Shown: positions 42,603 through 51,526, numbered from the stretch's first letter. The stretch: 64,000 nt of DNA from Rhizobiales bacterium Y(2018) (GCA_005502925.1 SCPD01000015.1:123462-187461); one strand, 5' to 3'. Notes: generated by a model from the sequence alone, not told the origin. Numbers and translations are program-made.

Positions 42603-43793
42603 TCAGGCGTCTTTCTCCAGCATGTAGTCCCGCGTGTTCGGCAGGACATCGATGCGCCGGGTCAGCTGGAACTGCATCACCATGTGGCCCGCATAGCGGA
42701 AGCCCATCTCCGAGCCCGCCAGGTAGAACTCCCACATCCGGCGGAACGGCTCGGGATAGAGAGCGGGGATTTCCGGGTCGGCCATGAAGCGCTCGCGCCA
42801 ATGCTTCAGCGTCTCGGCGTAGTGCAGGCGCAGGACCTCCACATCGGTGATCCACAGCCCCGCCTCCTCGATGGCCCTGGTGACCTCGGACATGGCCGGC
42901 ACATAGCCGCCCGGAAAGATGTACTTCTGGGTGAAGGCATTGGTGGCCCGTGGGCCTTCCATCCGGCCGATGGTGTGGATCAGCGCCACCCCATCGGTAT
43001 CCAGCAGCCGGCGCACCGTCTCGAAATAGGCGCGCAGATTCGGGGCGCCCACATGCTCCAGCATTCCGACGGAGACGATCCGGTCGAAGGAGCCGGCCAG
43101 GTCGCGATAGTCCCGAAGCTCGAAGGTGATCCGTTCCGCCAGCCCCGCGCCCGCCACGCGGTCACGCGCCAAATTGAGCTGTTCCGTCGAAAGCGTGACC
43201 CCGGTGACCTTGGCGCCATAGTCCTTGGCGAGCGTCATGGACATCCCGCCCCAGCCGGAGCCGATGTCCAGCACGCTCTGGCCCGGCTCGATCCTCAGCT
43301 TGTCGGCGATATGGGCCTTCTTCGCCGCCTGGGCCTCTTCCAAAGTCATGTCCGGTCGGCTGAAATAGGCGCAGGAATACTGCATGTCGGCATCGAGGAA
43401 GCGCCGGTAGAGGTCGTTCGACAAGTCGTAGTGGTGGGCGACATTGCGACGCGAGGCCAGCCGGCCATTGGCTTGCTGGAGGCGTCGCTTGAGCGACTGC
43501 TTGAGGCGCTTCAGCAGCGAGGGGCGCCCCTTGGCGGGCGCCCGGCCTCCGCTGCGGCCTACCATATCCAGCAGATCCCAGAGACTACCCTGCTCGATGA
43601 CCAGTTCGCCTTTCATATAGGCCTCGCCAAAGGCCAGTCCCGGATGCAGCGCGATTCGACGCAACGTCTTGGCCGACATGCGCAGGACCACCGGCGCCCC
43701 GCTTCCATCCCCGGCCTTGAGCGTGCGGCCGCCGGCCAGGCGAACCGTCAGGTCGCCAACCTTGATCATCCTGCGGAGAAAGGACTCGATCAT
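42603..43793 (-). CDS. cfa: Cyclopropane-fatty-acyl-phospholipid synthase family methyltransferase
   Basis: A 396-residue SAM-dependent enzyme that adds a methylene bridge to unsaturated membrane phospholipid chains. An N-terminal lipid-binding domain (about 1-105) is followed by the methyltransferase domain with NVAHHYDLSNDLYRRFLD, MQYSCAYFSRPDMTLEEAQ, SAM loop LDIGSGWGGMSM and LRLHYAETLKHW. Conserved residues of the family appear intact. Confidence 0.94.
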   Translation of the reverse strand: MIESFLRRMIKVGDLTVRLAGGRTLKAGDGSGAPVVLRMSAKTLRRIALHPGLAFGEAYMKGELVIEQGSLWDLLDMVGRSGGRAPAKGRPSLLKRLKQSLKRRLQQANGRLASRRNVAHHYDLSNDLYRRFLDADMQYSCAYFSRPDMTLEEAQAAKKAHIADKLRIEPGQSVLDIGSGWGGMSMTLAKDYGAKVTGVTLSTEQLNLARDRVAGAGLAERITFELRDYRDLAGSFDRIVSVGMLEHVGAPNLRAYFETVRRLLDTDGVALIHTIGRMEGPRATNAFTQKYIFPGGYVPAMSEVTRAIEEAGLWITDVEVLRLHYAETLKHWRERFMADPEIPALYPEPFRRMWEFYLAGSEMGFRYAGHMVMQFQLTRRIDVLPNTRDYMLEKDA

Positions 43794-43894
43794 TGCCCAA
43801 GCCTAACGTGAGCATGGCCGCTTGCGCCAGCCGAGAGTTCCGCTGCGGCGCACTCAGAAAAGAGGCTGGAAAATCATGATGTTAAGGAATTGAA

Positions 43895-43970
43895 TGGCGC
43901 CCCCTAGGGGACTCGAACCCCTGTTTCAGCCGTGAGAGGGCCGCGTCCTGGGCCGCTAGACGAAGGGGGC
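43895..43970 (-). tRNA. tRNA-Glu (anticodon CTC)
   Basis: The minus strand folds as a cloverleaf: acceptor stem GCCCCCT with AGGGGGC, anticodon stem CGGCC/GGCTG with loop CTCTCAC (anticodon CTC, reading GAG), and T arm AGGGGTTCGAGTCCCCT. The discriminator base is G and CCA is encoded at 43897-43895. Confidence 0.95.
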
Positions 43971-44295
43971 GCACTGTTCGAGGGGCCCGATATAAGGGGC
44001 TCCGTGGCAAAGCGCAAGACATCCCGTGAAGGACCGGACCGGTCCGGCGCGCACCGGCCCTCACGCCTCCCGGAAGGCACGCGCGACCTCATCGTTGAGT
44101 TGCATCATCGGCCAGGCACTCCTCTTTCGACGGCACGACGCGGGGTCAACAAGCGAGGTCCCGATTGTTGTACATAAGCAACATTTGCAACAACGCTCCG
44201 GTGTATGTGAAAATATCATGAACTCATCGGCAAACGACGGATACGATCGGGACAGTACGGCGCGCTCCGACGCAAGATCCTTGAAAGGACAAAAA
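43971..44295. other. Gene-free stretch between tRNA-Glu and the FkbM methyltransferase gene
   Basis: It holds the tRNA promoter. I see no convincing CDS; a frame open from 44026 joins the methyltransferase frame but its residues up to 44295 are of poor character. TTGTTG and CAACAA (44166-44194) form a loose inverted repeat. No direct copy of the tRNA 3' end was found by eye. Confidence 0.5.
43989..44017 (-). promoter_or_regulatory. Probable sigma-70 promoter of tRNA-Glu
   Basis: On the minus strand TTGCGC (44017-44012) and TATATC (43994-43989) are separated by 17 bases. The predicted start is about 12 bases upstream of the tRNA. Confidence 0.6.
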
Positions 44296-45009
44296 ATGCT
44301 TCGCCCATATGCGCGATCCCTACGCAACAGTCTGGCGACCCTGATGCTCCGCAACACACCCGCGGTAACACTCGACGGCGTGCATCTGTCTCTCCATCAT
44401 CCGGCTATTTCCAATCAGATGCGGTATGTTCTATGGCGCGGATACGAGCAGCGCGACATTCCCCTCCTCAAGGAGATGATGGCGCCAGACGACAGCGTCC
44501 TGGTGGCCGGCGCTTCCATTGGCTTCCTGTCGATCTACTGCCGCAAGATTATCGGCGTGAAACATGTCGCAATGGCCGAAGCCAACGACGCGCTCCGCTC
44601 GCTCCTCGCCGAGAATTTTCGTCTCAATGGCCTCGCGCAGGAACCATTCATTCTGGGAGCGGTCGCCGGGCATGATGGTGATATCGAATTTCACGCGCAC
44701 GAGAATTTCTGGTCATCGAGCATCCTGGCCCGGTCGGCGACGGAGAAAGTGAGCGTCGTCCCGGCAATGACCCTCCCCACGATACTCGCCCGGCTCCCCT
44801 TTCGACCCACGACATTGATCATGGACATAGAGGGCGGAGAAGTGGAGATCCCGGGACATCACTTCGATCACTTCAAGAAGATCATGATCGAGCTGCACCC
44901 GAAGCTGACCGGCAAGGAACCGGCGGACAAGCTTCTCGCCTCACTGGAACAGCAAGGCTTCCGCATTCTTCGTGCGGCCGGGCATTCCTATGCGCTCCGG
45001 CGCCCCTAG
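44296..45009 (+). CDS. FkbM-family methyltransferase
   Basis: A 237-residue SAM-dependent methyltransferase. The SAM-binding loop reads DSVLVAGASIGFLSIYC, a divergent form of the usual DxGAxxG; TTLIMDIEGGEVEIP and KKIMIELHP are FkbM hallmarks. I chose the ATG preceded by AAAGGA; an ATG at 44218 would add 26 polar residues. FkbM enzymes methylate hydroxyls of sugars or secondary metabolites, and isolated copies near tRNA genes often come from transferred surface-polysaccharide islands. Confidence 0.82.
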   Translation: MLRPYARSLRNSLATLMLRNTPAVTLDGVHLSLHHPAISNQMRYVLWRGYEQRDIPLLKEMMAPDDSVLVAGASIGFLSIYCRKIIGVKHVAMAEANDALRSLLAENFRLNGLAQEPFILGAVAGHDGDIEFHAHENFWSSSILARSATEKVSVVPAMTLPTILARLPFRPTTLIMDIEGGEVEIPGHHFDHFKKIMIELHPKLTGKEPADKLLASLEQQGFRILRAAGHSYALRRP

Positions 45010-45122
45010 AGCATAGGATCGAATAGAGCGCGGTTAGCAGGGCGAACGCAAGACCGGGCGAAGTCTTACGGTTGAGAAGCACGCATCCAAGCCAAAGCTG
45101 CACACTGGATCAAAATACGAAC

Positions 45123-45467
45123 TCAGTTGAGCGCACTGTCTCCGAAATCCTTCCCTTGCTCATCGCAAATGTCCCGCATTCTCATTGTGAAATCGTGGCC
45201 CAAGTTGTAAAATTCGCTCATGAAAACATGGCCGGGGACGTCGACTATATTGTATCCCAACGAGTGAATACGCCTCTCGAAATGGGTAGATAACCTGACA
45301 ATGACCATCAGCCTGTCAAAATGGACACCAAACTTTCTTTCGTGATCCTCCGTTTCATCTTTAAACATCACGCAAATGTCATTTATCCCACCGGGAAACT
45401 TGCGTTCATACTCTAAAACAATCTCGTCAATCTGCTCTTGAGAATAGTAACGCGCCTCAAACCACAT
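45123..45467 (-). CDS. AT-rich hypothetical protein, probably acquired
   Basis: A 114-residue soluble protein, acidic and aromatic-rich (YYSQEQIDEIVLEYERKFPGG at the start). No family recognised. The codon use is clearly AT-richer than its neighbours, with many A/T-ending codons, which points to transfer. It sits alone between the methyltransferase and DUF6476 genes. A 203-bp stretch after it (45468-45670) shows nothing I can assign. Confidence 0.5.
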   Translation of the reverse strand: MWFEARYYSQEQIDEIVLEYERKFPGGINDICVMFKDETEDHERKFGVHFDRLMVIVRLSTHFERRIHSLGYNIVDVPGHVFMSEFYNLGHDFTMRMRDICDEQGKDFGDSALN

Positions 45468-45670
45468 TGGATATTGTGTCCTATTGTGACTATTGACTCT
45501 GCGCGGTAGCCGCCGTTACGGCACGTGAATATAGCTTCCGGCCACTTGTCTCGATCCTCGCCCATGCACTCATATTGAAGCGTGAGTTGCCCGATTAAAA
45601 CAAGCCGCTCAGATCGCTGAAACCCACTGACCGGATCGGGAAGCAGTCAATTTAGCCCGGGGCCTATCGT

Positions 45671-46018
45671 TCACTGCCCTTCCGGCTTCAACCTCACCCG
45701 GCTGACGATGACACCCTTCTTCGTATCGACGACCACCACTTCCTGGTTTCCACCGGCCGTCACCTGCACCGCCATGGTGTTCCCATCGAGCGTCACGGAC
45801 CCGATCGTGGCGCCGGCCGGCACGCCGATCTCGACCAGGCTGGCTTTCGGCGGTTCTTCCGGCGCCTTGCCGCGCGTCGCCTTCCAGGCGATGCCGCCGA
45901 GCAGCACAACGAGCATGATGACGAGCAGCCCGCCCATGATATAGACGGTCCATTCGAGGAATCGTAAGCCCGGCTGCGGCGGGGTATCCCCCATATCCGG
46001 TTGCTGGTTGTCCGTCAT
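45671..46018 (-). CDS. DUF6476-like single-pass membrane protein
   Basis: A 115-residue protein with a cytoplasmic Pro-rich N-terminus, one transmembrane segment (VYIMGGLLVIMLVVLLGGIAW) and a small beta-rich periplasmic domain ending VIVSRVRLKPEGQ. Alphaproteobacteria carry a similar protein beside the RluA-type gene. The start codon overlaps the start of the divergent pseudouridine synthase gene (CATGATG); GGAGA four bases upstream supports it. Confidence 0.7.
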   Translation of the reverse strand: MTDNQQPDMGDTPPQPGLRFLEWTVYIMGGLLVIMLVVLLGGIAWKATRGKAPEEPPKASLVEIGVPAGATIGSVTLDGNTMAVQVTAGGNQEVVVVDTKKGVIVSRVRLKPEGQ

Positions 46019-47009
46019 GATGTCTCCATCGCTAGATCACTTGGAAGCGGCCGCCCCGCCCGAAGCCGCGGGCGAGCGGCTCGACCGCTTTCTCTCGCAC
46101 CAGTTCCCCGAGGTGAGCCGGGCGCGATTCCAGACCCTTATTGCCAATGGGTGCGTCGATGTCGAGGGGGCGCCCGTTACCGAGGCGCGCCGCAAGATGA
46201 AGGCCGGCGACAAGGTGATCGTCCGCCTGCCGCCCCCCGTACCGGCCGAACCTTTGCCCGAAGCCATCGACCTCACCATCGTTTATGAGGACGACGCGCT
46301 CATCGTCATCGACAAGCCGGCGGGCCTCGTCGTCCACCCGGCCGCCGGCCATGATTCAGGCACCCTCGTCAACGCCCTCCTCGCCCATTGCGGCGACAGC
46401 CTCTCCGGCATCGGCGGCGTCAAGCGGCCGGGCATCGTCCACCGCCTCGACAAGGACACGTCTGGCCTGCTCGTCGTCGCCAAGACCGACCAGGCCCATA
46501 AAAGCCTCTCCGAGCAGTTCGCCGCCCATGGCCGCGACGGAAGGCTCGAGCGCGCTTATATCGCCGTCGCCTGGGGCGCGCCTGAGCGCCGGCGCGGCAC
46601 CATCGACGCGCCGATCGGCCGCCACGGCGTCAGCCGCGAGAAGATGACCGTCTCCCGCAGCCCCCAGGCCCGCGTGGCCATCACCCACTACGACGTGGAG
46701 CAGAGCTTCGGTACGCCACCGGTGGCGAGCCTCATCACCTGCCGGCTCGAAACCGGCCGCACCCACCAGATCCGCGTGCATATGGCCCATATCGGCCACC
46801 CGCTCTTAGGTGACGAGACCTATGGCAAGGGTTTCAAGACCGCCATCCACAAGCTCCCCGAAGGCGCCCAGGTGGCGCTGAGGGCGCTCAGCCGCCAGGC
46901 GCTCCATGCCGCGGTGCTGGGTTTCGAGCATCCGGTCACGGGCGAGCCGATGTCGTTCGAAAGCGATCCGCCGCCCGATCTCTCCGCTCTTATTTCGGCC
47001 CTTTCATAG
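46017..47009 (+). CDS. RluA-family 23S rRNA pseudouridine synthase (RluD-like)
   Basis: About 330 residues. An N-terminal S4 RNA-binding domain (ERLDRFLSHQFPEVSRARFQTLI) precedes the catalytic domain with the signature GIVHRLDKDTSGLLVVAKT, whose Asp is the nucleophile, and RLETGRTHQIRVHM. The product modifies uridines in 23S rRNA. The start is uncertain between ATGs at 46017 and 46020. It lies upstream of rpoH with a convergent DUF4239 gene between. Confidence 0.93.
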   Translation: MMSPSLDHLEAAAPPEAAGERLDRFLSHQFPEVSRARFQTLIANGCVDVEGAPVTEARRKMKAGDKVIVRLPPPVPAEPLPEAIDLTIVYEDDALIVIDKPAGLVVHPAAGHDSGTLVNALLAHCGDSLSGIGGVKRPGIVHRLDKDTSGLLVVAKTDQAHKSLSEQFAAHGRDGRLERAYIAVAWGAPERRRGTIDAPIGRHGVSREKMTVSRSPQARVAITHYDVEQSFGTPPVASLITCRLETGRTHQIRVHMAHIGHPLLGDETYGKGFKTAIHKLPEGAQVALRALSRQALHAAVLGFEHPVTGEPMSFESDPPPDLSALISALS

Positions 47010-47762
47010 ACCTCTCGCCGCGGCGACGATCGCCTCGGGGCCGAGGGCCTCATAGCCGATGAACGGCCGGTCATGCATGATCATGAGCAGCAGCGCCGTC
47101 GCCACCATGACGGTGACGAGGCCCAGCGCCACGGCGCGCGCTTTGTCCTCCTCGACATGGACGAAGGTGACGGCGGCGCCCAGGATCAGCGCCAGGATCA
47201 GCATCACCACCCACTGGTCCTGATTGACGCTGTTGCGCGCGATGTCGAGGCGGCGCTCACGCGCATCGCCCACCGCATTGAGCGCCTGCATGATCTCGCC
47301 CGACAGCATCTGTTCGGCTCCCGCCAGCGACACGGCGGCGCCATAAAGCGCGGTCAGCACCTGCTCGGCGCCGCGCCCGCCGCCGGCTTCGGTCATCAGC
47401 GGCCATTCCGCCGCCGTCTGCCCGGCATATTCGGACACCAGATTGACGAGCTCGGAGCGCCTGGGCTCAGGAAAAAGATGTGCCAGCGTGCGCAGCTGGC
47501 GCACCTGGCGCGCCTCGATTGCCACCGCCTCATAGGCCTTGTCCTCAGCCGTCCACACGCTCGACGACAGGAAGGTGGTGGCGAGCACGAACAAGGTGCC
47601 GCAAATGCTCTGCATGACCGGCGACATGGCCTTGCCCCAGCGCATCAGCGGCGCCACGGGCGGCAGCTTCGGCAACGCCCACAGGATGGCGCTGACGAAC
47701 CCGGTCATGATCAAAAGGACCAGGAACAGGGTGGGGAAGGACAGGAAATAGAGCCAGGTCAT
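47004..47762 (-). CDS. DUF4239 (bestrophin-like) membrane protein
   Basis: A 252-residue membrane protein with two N-terminal helices (LSFPTLFLVLLIMTGFVSAILW and the SICGTLFVLATTFLSSSVW segment), a central helical domain of about 110 residues and two C-terminal helices. The ATTFLSSSVWTAEDKAYEAVAIEARQVRQL region fits the DUF4239/bestrophin-like family, whose function is unknown. Its 3' end overlaps the convergent rluA-type gene by 6 bases. Confidence 0.78.
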   Translation of the reverse strand: MTWLYFLSFPTLFLVLLIMTGFVSAILWALPKLPPVAPLMRWGKAMSPVMQSICGTLFVLATTFLSSSVWTAEDKAYEAVAIEARQVRQLRTLAHLFPEPRRSELVNLVSEYAGQTAAEWPLMTEAGGGRGAEQVLTALYGAAVSLAGAEQMLSGEIMQALNAVGDARERRLDIARNSVNQDQWVVMLILALILGAAVTFVHVEEDKARAVALGLVTVMVATALLLMIMHDRPFIGYEALGPEAIVAAARGL

Positions 47763-47949
47763 GCACCGGTTACCCGCAAGTTAGCCTGTTACTGATATAC
47801 CCCAGCGACAGTTTGTCCATGGTCCCCTGGTCCAACTGGACCAAAGCCGATCCCCGATATATTTCAAGGGATTGAACACGTTTCCCAGCCCTGCGCCCGG
47901 CGCAGGCCAATATTGCAACTTGTTTAGTTTCTTTTTTGGCGGGAACGGT

Positions 47950-47977
47950 CTTAAATTTCGCACATTGATCCCTATAT
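47950..47977 (+). promoter_or_regulatory. Probable sigma-32 promoter of rpoH
   Basis: CTTAAA (47950-47955) and CCCTATAT (47970-47977) are separated by 14 bases, close to the heat-shock consensus CTTGAA-N(13-14)-CCCCATNT. It lies 58 bases before the rpoH ATG, consistent with autoregulation as known for Caulobacter rpoH. Confidence 0.6.
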
Positions 47978-48034
47978 CCTCATCACCGGAGAAGGCGTTG
48001 CCTTCCACCCGGCCCGTGAAAGGGGGGAAAACTA

Positions 48035-48949
48035 ATGGCCAACAGATCTATGTCAGCACTGCCGAGCATCTCGAGCGAAGGCGGCCTTTCCCGCTATTTG
48101 CAGGATATCCGCCAGTTCCCGATGCTGCAGCCGGACGAGGAATTCATGCTCGCCAAGCAGTGGAAAGAGCATGGCGACCGCGAGGCCGCGCACAAGCTCG
48201 TCACCTCCCATTTGCGCCTCGTGGCCAAGATCGCCATGGGTTATCGCGGCTATGGCCTGCCCATTTCCGAGGTCGTCTCGGAAGGCAATGTCGGCCTCAT
48301 GCAGGCGGTCAAGCGCTTCGAGCCCGACAAGGGCTTCCGCCTTGCCACCTACGCCATGTGGTGGATCAAAGCCTCTATACAAGAATTCATTCTGCGCTCG
48401 TGGAGCCTCGTGAAGATGGGCACCACGGCCAGCCAGAAGAAACTGTTCTTCAACCTGCGCAAGGTGAAGGGCCAGATCCAGGCCCTGGAAGAGGGCGACC
48501 TGCGCCCCGACCAGGTCAAGGAGATCGCCCGTCGACTCGGCGTGCCGGAAGAAGATGTCGTGTCGATGAACCGCCGCCTGTCAGGCGACGCCTCGCTCAA
48601 CGCGCCGGTGCGCGCCGAGTCGGAAGGCGAATGGCAGGACTGGCTCGTCGATGACACCGACACGCAGGAAGACGTCCTCGTCGAAAGCGAAGAGAAGCGC
48701 ATGCGTCTCGAGCTTCTGACCGAGGCGATGGACAAGCTCACCGACCGCGAGCGCCGCGTCTTCGAGGCGCGCCGCATGCAGGAAGACCCGGCCACCCTTG
48801 AAGACCTGAGCCAGGAATTCGGCGTGTCGCGCGAGCGCATCCGCCAGATCGAGGTTCGCGCTTTCGAGAAGGTGCAGAAAGCGGTCAAGAACGCCGCCCA
48901 GAAGGCGCTGGCGCCCAAATCCGCCCTCGCCGCCGAGGCCCGCGTCTAA
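48035..48949 (+). CDS. rpoH: RNA polymerase heat-shock sigma factor (sigma-32)
   Basis: A 304-residue sigma factor. Region 2 is present (FRLATYAMWWIKASIQEFILRS), then the RpoH box QKKLFFNLRK that separates sigma-32 from other group 3 factors, and region 4 with LEDLSQEFGVSRERIRQIEVRAFEKVQ. It directs transcription of chaperone and protease genes such as the ftsH-type gene nearby. A probable sigma-32 promoter precedes it and a strong terminator follows. Confidence 0.97.
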   Translation: MANRSMSALPSISSEGGLSRYLQDIRQFPMLQPDEEFMLAKQWKEHGDREAAHKLVTSHLRLVAKIAMGYRGYGLPISEVVSEGNVGLMQAVKRFEPDKGFRLATYAMWWIKASIQEFILRSWSLVKMGTTASQKKLFFNLRKVKGQIQALEEGDLRPDQVKEIARRLGVPEEDVVSMNRRLSGDASLNAPVRAESEGEWQDWLVDDTDTQEDVLVESEEKRMRLELLTEAMDKLTDRERRVFEARRMQEDPATLEDLSQEFGVSRERIRQIEVRAFEKVQKAVKNAAQKALAPKSALAAEARV

Positions 48950-48971
48950 GACCAGCCTGAACGAATTAAAG

Positions 48972-49009
48972 AGCGCCGTCCCGCATCAAACCGGGGCGGC
49001 GCTTTTTTT
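48972..49009 (+). terminator. Intrinsic terminator of rpoH
   Basis: AGCGCCGTCCCG pairs with CGGGGCGGCGCT (one G-T pair) around GCATCAAAC-type loop bases, followed by seven T. It is 22 bases past the rpoH stop. Confidence 0.88.
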
Positions 49010-49010
49010 G

Positions 49011-49201
49011 CCCTCGCCCCTCGAAGAGGGGAGAGGGAGGGGCACAACGCGCCAGCGTTGGGAGGGTGAGGGGCATCCCTGTTACCTCTTCTCAATTCTG
49101 CTGAGCGTTCACTACGACATTGCGCCAGGCGACCGGTCGCCCCTCACCCTCCCATTGCTTCGCAATGGGTCCCTCCCTCTCCCGCTCGCGCGGGGCGAGG
49201 G
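49011..49201. repeat. Large inverted repeat of dispersed type (CCCTCACCCTCCC family)
   Basis: Left arm 49011-49074 and right arm 49139-49201 are inverted relatives: GGAGGGTGAGGGGC faces GCCCCTCACCCTCC, and both arms contain GAGGGAGGG-type tracts and short internal hairpins (for example CCCATTGC / GCAATGGG). Noncoding elements like this are widespread between genes in rhizobial genomes. Confidence 0.75.
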
Positions 49202-49205
49202 TATC

Positions 49206-49808
49206 CTACTGAATCAAAAGCAACGGATTGCTGCCGGGCTCCATCTTCTTCGACCAGAAGATCTGCACCGCCCATAGTTCATTGCCGCGCTGGATGACGC
49301 CGGTCGACACGAACTCGTAATCCCGCTTCATCAGATTACGCCGGTGGCCGCTGCTGTCGAGCCACAGGTCGAACAGCCCCTTCGCCTTAACGAGGTCGGC
49401 CGGGCCTTTCTTGCGGTCGCTGGCGGCGTTCTCGCCGCGCGCTTTATAGAGCTCGGCCGCCTCCACATAAGCGCCGAAGCGCTGGTCGAAGGAGTGGCCG
49501 GCGCGCGAGACATGGCGCGATTTGCCGGCATACATCATATCGGCCGCCTGCGCCCGCGCCGCCTCGCGCAGCATGTCGCTGGCGGCGAGCCCCTTGCGGC
49601 CATTGGCCTGCCGGTAGGACGAGACGAGCTTGTCGAGATAGGCCTCGAGATCGGGCCGGGGCTCGCTATTGGCGGGCAGGCTGCTCAACACCTGGCGGGC
49701 ATACTGGGCGTAATTGCCGGCCGCCTCGGCCGGTGCCGTCGCGAGCCCTGCGCCCACGACCGGCAGCAGAAGCAAAACACTCAAGGCGGAACGGCGGGTC
49801 TGGCGCAT
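49206..49808 (-). CDS. Exported CAP/SCP-domain protein
   Basis: A 200-residue protein with a signal peptide (MRQTRRSALSVLLLLPVVGAGLATAPAEA) and one CAP (cysteine-rich secretory / YkwD-like) domain. The usual central His occurs in SRAGHSFDQRFG, the Glu region in ARGENAA and the second His motif in DSSGHRRNLMKRDYEFVSTGV. Bacterial CAP proteins are extracytoplasmic with unknown activity. The ATG has GGAGAG upstream; longer frames lack a signal. Confidence 0.85.
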   Translation of the reverse strand: MRQTRRSALSVLLLLPVVGAGLATAPAEAAGNYAQYARQVLSSLPANSEPRPDLEAYLDKLVSSYRQANGRKGLAASDMLREAARAQAADMMYAGKSRHVSRAGHSFDQRFGAYVEAAELYKARGENAASDRKKGPADLVKAKGLFDLWLDSSGHRRNLMKRDYEFVSTGVIQRGNELWAVQIFWSKKMEPGSNPLLLIQ

Positions 49809-49890
49809 GGGCACTCTCCGGAGAACGACGCGACGCGGCTTGACGGGACCTTCTGGCTTTCTTATGGCGGACATACGAGGGAGAGTCACG

Positions 49891-50685
49891 ATGACCCGGA
49901 AGCTACCGGCCGGCACCTGCATCGGCCATGCCATCAACAGCGTGCGCCACAATATCGTCTATGCCTTCCGCATCAGCTGGCCGTGGTATGTGGTCGTCAT
50001 TCCCCTGACCATCATTGTAAGCCTGGTCCTGAGCACAGCCGCGGGCGGCGACCTGGCCCAGAACCAGGGCCTCGCCTTCCTCAACAACATGATCTCCGGT
50101 CTCCTTCTCGGCTTCGCCTTCGCCTCGATCGCGGTGAACTGGCATCGTTACATCCTGCTCGACGAAGTGCCGGACGCCCGCGGCATTTTCCGCCTCGACG
50201 ACAAGGTCTGGCGCTATTTCGGCAATATCATCCTCATCTTCCTCATCCTCGTGGTGGCGGGCTTCCTGGTCGGCATTCCGCTCGGCATCGTCGCGGCACT
50301 CACCTCGCTTGCCGCGAGCCCGCTGTTTCCGCTCCTGCTCTTCATCATCATCGTTCCCGTCGCCGGCACCATTGCGCTGCGCCTCAGCGTCAAGCTGCCC
50401 GCCATCGCCTTGGGCCGCACCGACTTCAGCCTGAAGAACGCTTTCGCGGTGACGCGGGACAACAACCTGCCGATCTTTCTGATCGCACTGTTCGAGATCG
50501 TCTGCCTCATGGGGTCGCTCATCGTCATCGGCCTCCTCGCCGCGGCGCTCAATCAGCTGAGCCCGGCTCTGGCCATCGCCGTCGCTTATGTCCTGCATTT
50601 CGCGACGAACTGGCTCATCACGATCTTCAGCATCACCGTCCTCACCTCGCTCTATGGCTTCTTCGCCGAGGGACGCGACTTCTGA
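49891..50685 (+). CDS. Integral membrane protein, tandem pair member 1
   Basis: A 264-residue membrane protein with about six hydrophobic helices. It shares blocks with the next gene: LPAGTCIGHAINSVRHNI / AFRISWPWY, FASIAVNWHRYILLD, RLSVKLPAIA, TRDNNLPIFL and the C-terminal TSLYGFFAEGRDF. A GAGGGAGAG ribosome-binding site precedes the ATG. The family is not one I can name; the WHRYILLD block between helices looks like a conserved cytoplasmic loop. Confidence 0.75.
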   Translation: MTRKLPAGTCIGHAINSVRHNIVYAFRISWPWYVVVIPLTIIVSLVLSTAAGGDLAQNQGLAFLNNMISGLLLGFAFASIAVNWHRYILLDEVPDARGIFRLDDKVWRYFGNIILIFLILVVAGFLVGIPLGIVAALTSLAASPLFPLLLFIIIVPVAGTIALRLSVKLPAIALGRTDFSLKNAFAVTRDNNLPIFLIALFEIVCLMGSLIVIGLLAAALNQLSPALAIAVAYVLHFATNWLITIFSITVLTSLYGFFAEGRDF

Positions 50686-50716
50686 GCTCTCGGATTAAGG
50701 GAAAAGGAAACGGCAT

Positions 50717-51526
50717 ATGAATACGACTGCCAATCCGGTGCCCCGCCGGCTCCCGGCCGGGGCGTGCATCAGCCACGCCATCAAAAGCGTGCGCAACAAT
50801 ATCGGCTATGCCTTCCGCATCTCCTGGCCCTGGTATCTCGTCCTGGCTGCGATGAATATCGGCATATTTGCCATTGCCGGCTTTGCTGGCACCACTGAAG
50901 CCGAGATCAATTTCGGCATCTATATCCCGCTCGTCATCGTCGCGGCTATTGTCACCATCTTGGCCTTCGCCTCCATCGCCGTGAACTGGCACCGTTATAT
51001 TCTGCTCGATCAGGTGCCCGTCGGGGGTGAGCTCTTCCGGCTCGACGGTCTGACTTGGCGCTATGTGGGCAACGTCTGGCTCATCGGCCTGATCGTCGGC
51101 CTCGTCTTTATGGCCGGCATGCTGCCCTTGATGCTCTTGGCGGGCTTGTCGGATGCCATCGGCGTCGCCGCCATCATCATCGGGCTGGCCGGTTTCGTCT
51201 TCGTGATGATTTCGACCTACCGCCTCAGCGTCAAGCTGCCGGCGATCGCCATCGGCCGCCGCGACTTCGCGCTCCGCGACGCCTGGGCGGCGACGCGCGA
51301 CAACAAGCAGCCGATCTTTCTCGTCATCCTGTTCCAGTTCCTGCTGCTGATCGGCGTGGCGATTGTCTTCCTGGCCATCGATTTTACGCTGGCGCTCATC
51401 GGCCCCACCATCACCCTCGTCATCTCCCAGTTGATCCAGGCCTTCCTCGGCTGGCTGCTGGCCATCTTCAACGTCACCATTCTGACGTCGCTTTATGGCT
51501 TCTTCGTCGAGGGGCGGGACTTCTGA
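50717..51526 (+). CDS. Integral membrane protein, tandem pair member 2
   Basis: A 269-residue paralogue of the preceding gene, 31 bases downstream and probably cotranscribed. Same block order: LPAGACISHAIKSVRNNI, AFRISWPWY, FASIAVNWHRYILLDQVP, YRLSVKLPAIAIGRRDF, TRDNKQPIFLV and TSLYGFFVEGRDF. The two differ most in the helices, so the duplication is old. A terminator follows at 51532. Confidence 0.75.
   Translation: MNTTANPVPRRLPAGACISHAIKSVRNNIGYAFRISWPWYLVLAAMNIGIFAIAGFAGTTEAEINFGIYIPLVIVAAIVTILAFASIAVNWHRYILLDQVPVGGELFRLDGLTWRYVGNVWLIGLIVGLVFMAGMLPLMLLAGLSDAIGVAAIIIGLAGFVFVMISTYRLSVKLPAIAIGRRDFALRDAWAATRDNKQPIFLVILFQFLLLIGVAIVFLAIDFTLALIGPTITLVISQLIQAFLGWLLAIFNVTILTSLYGFFVEGRDF

Noticed and set aside
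43895..45670. Integrase or attachment-site repeat of an intact island at tRNA-Glu
   Set aside because: No integrase frame and no visible second copy of the tRNA 3' end.
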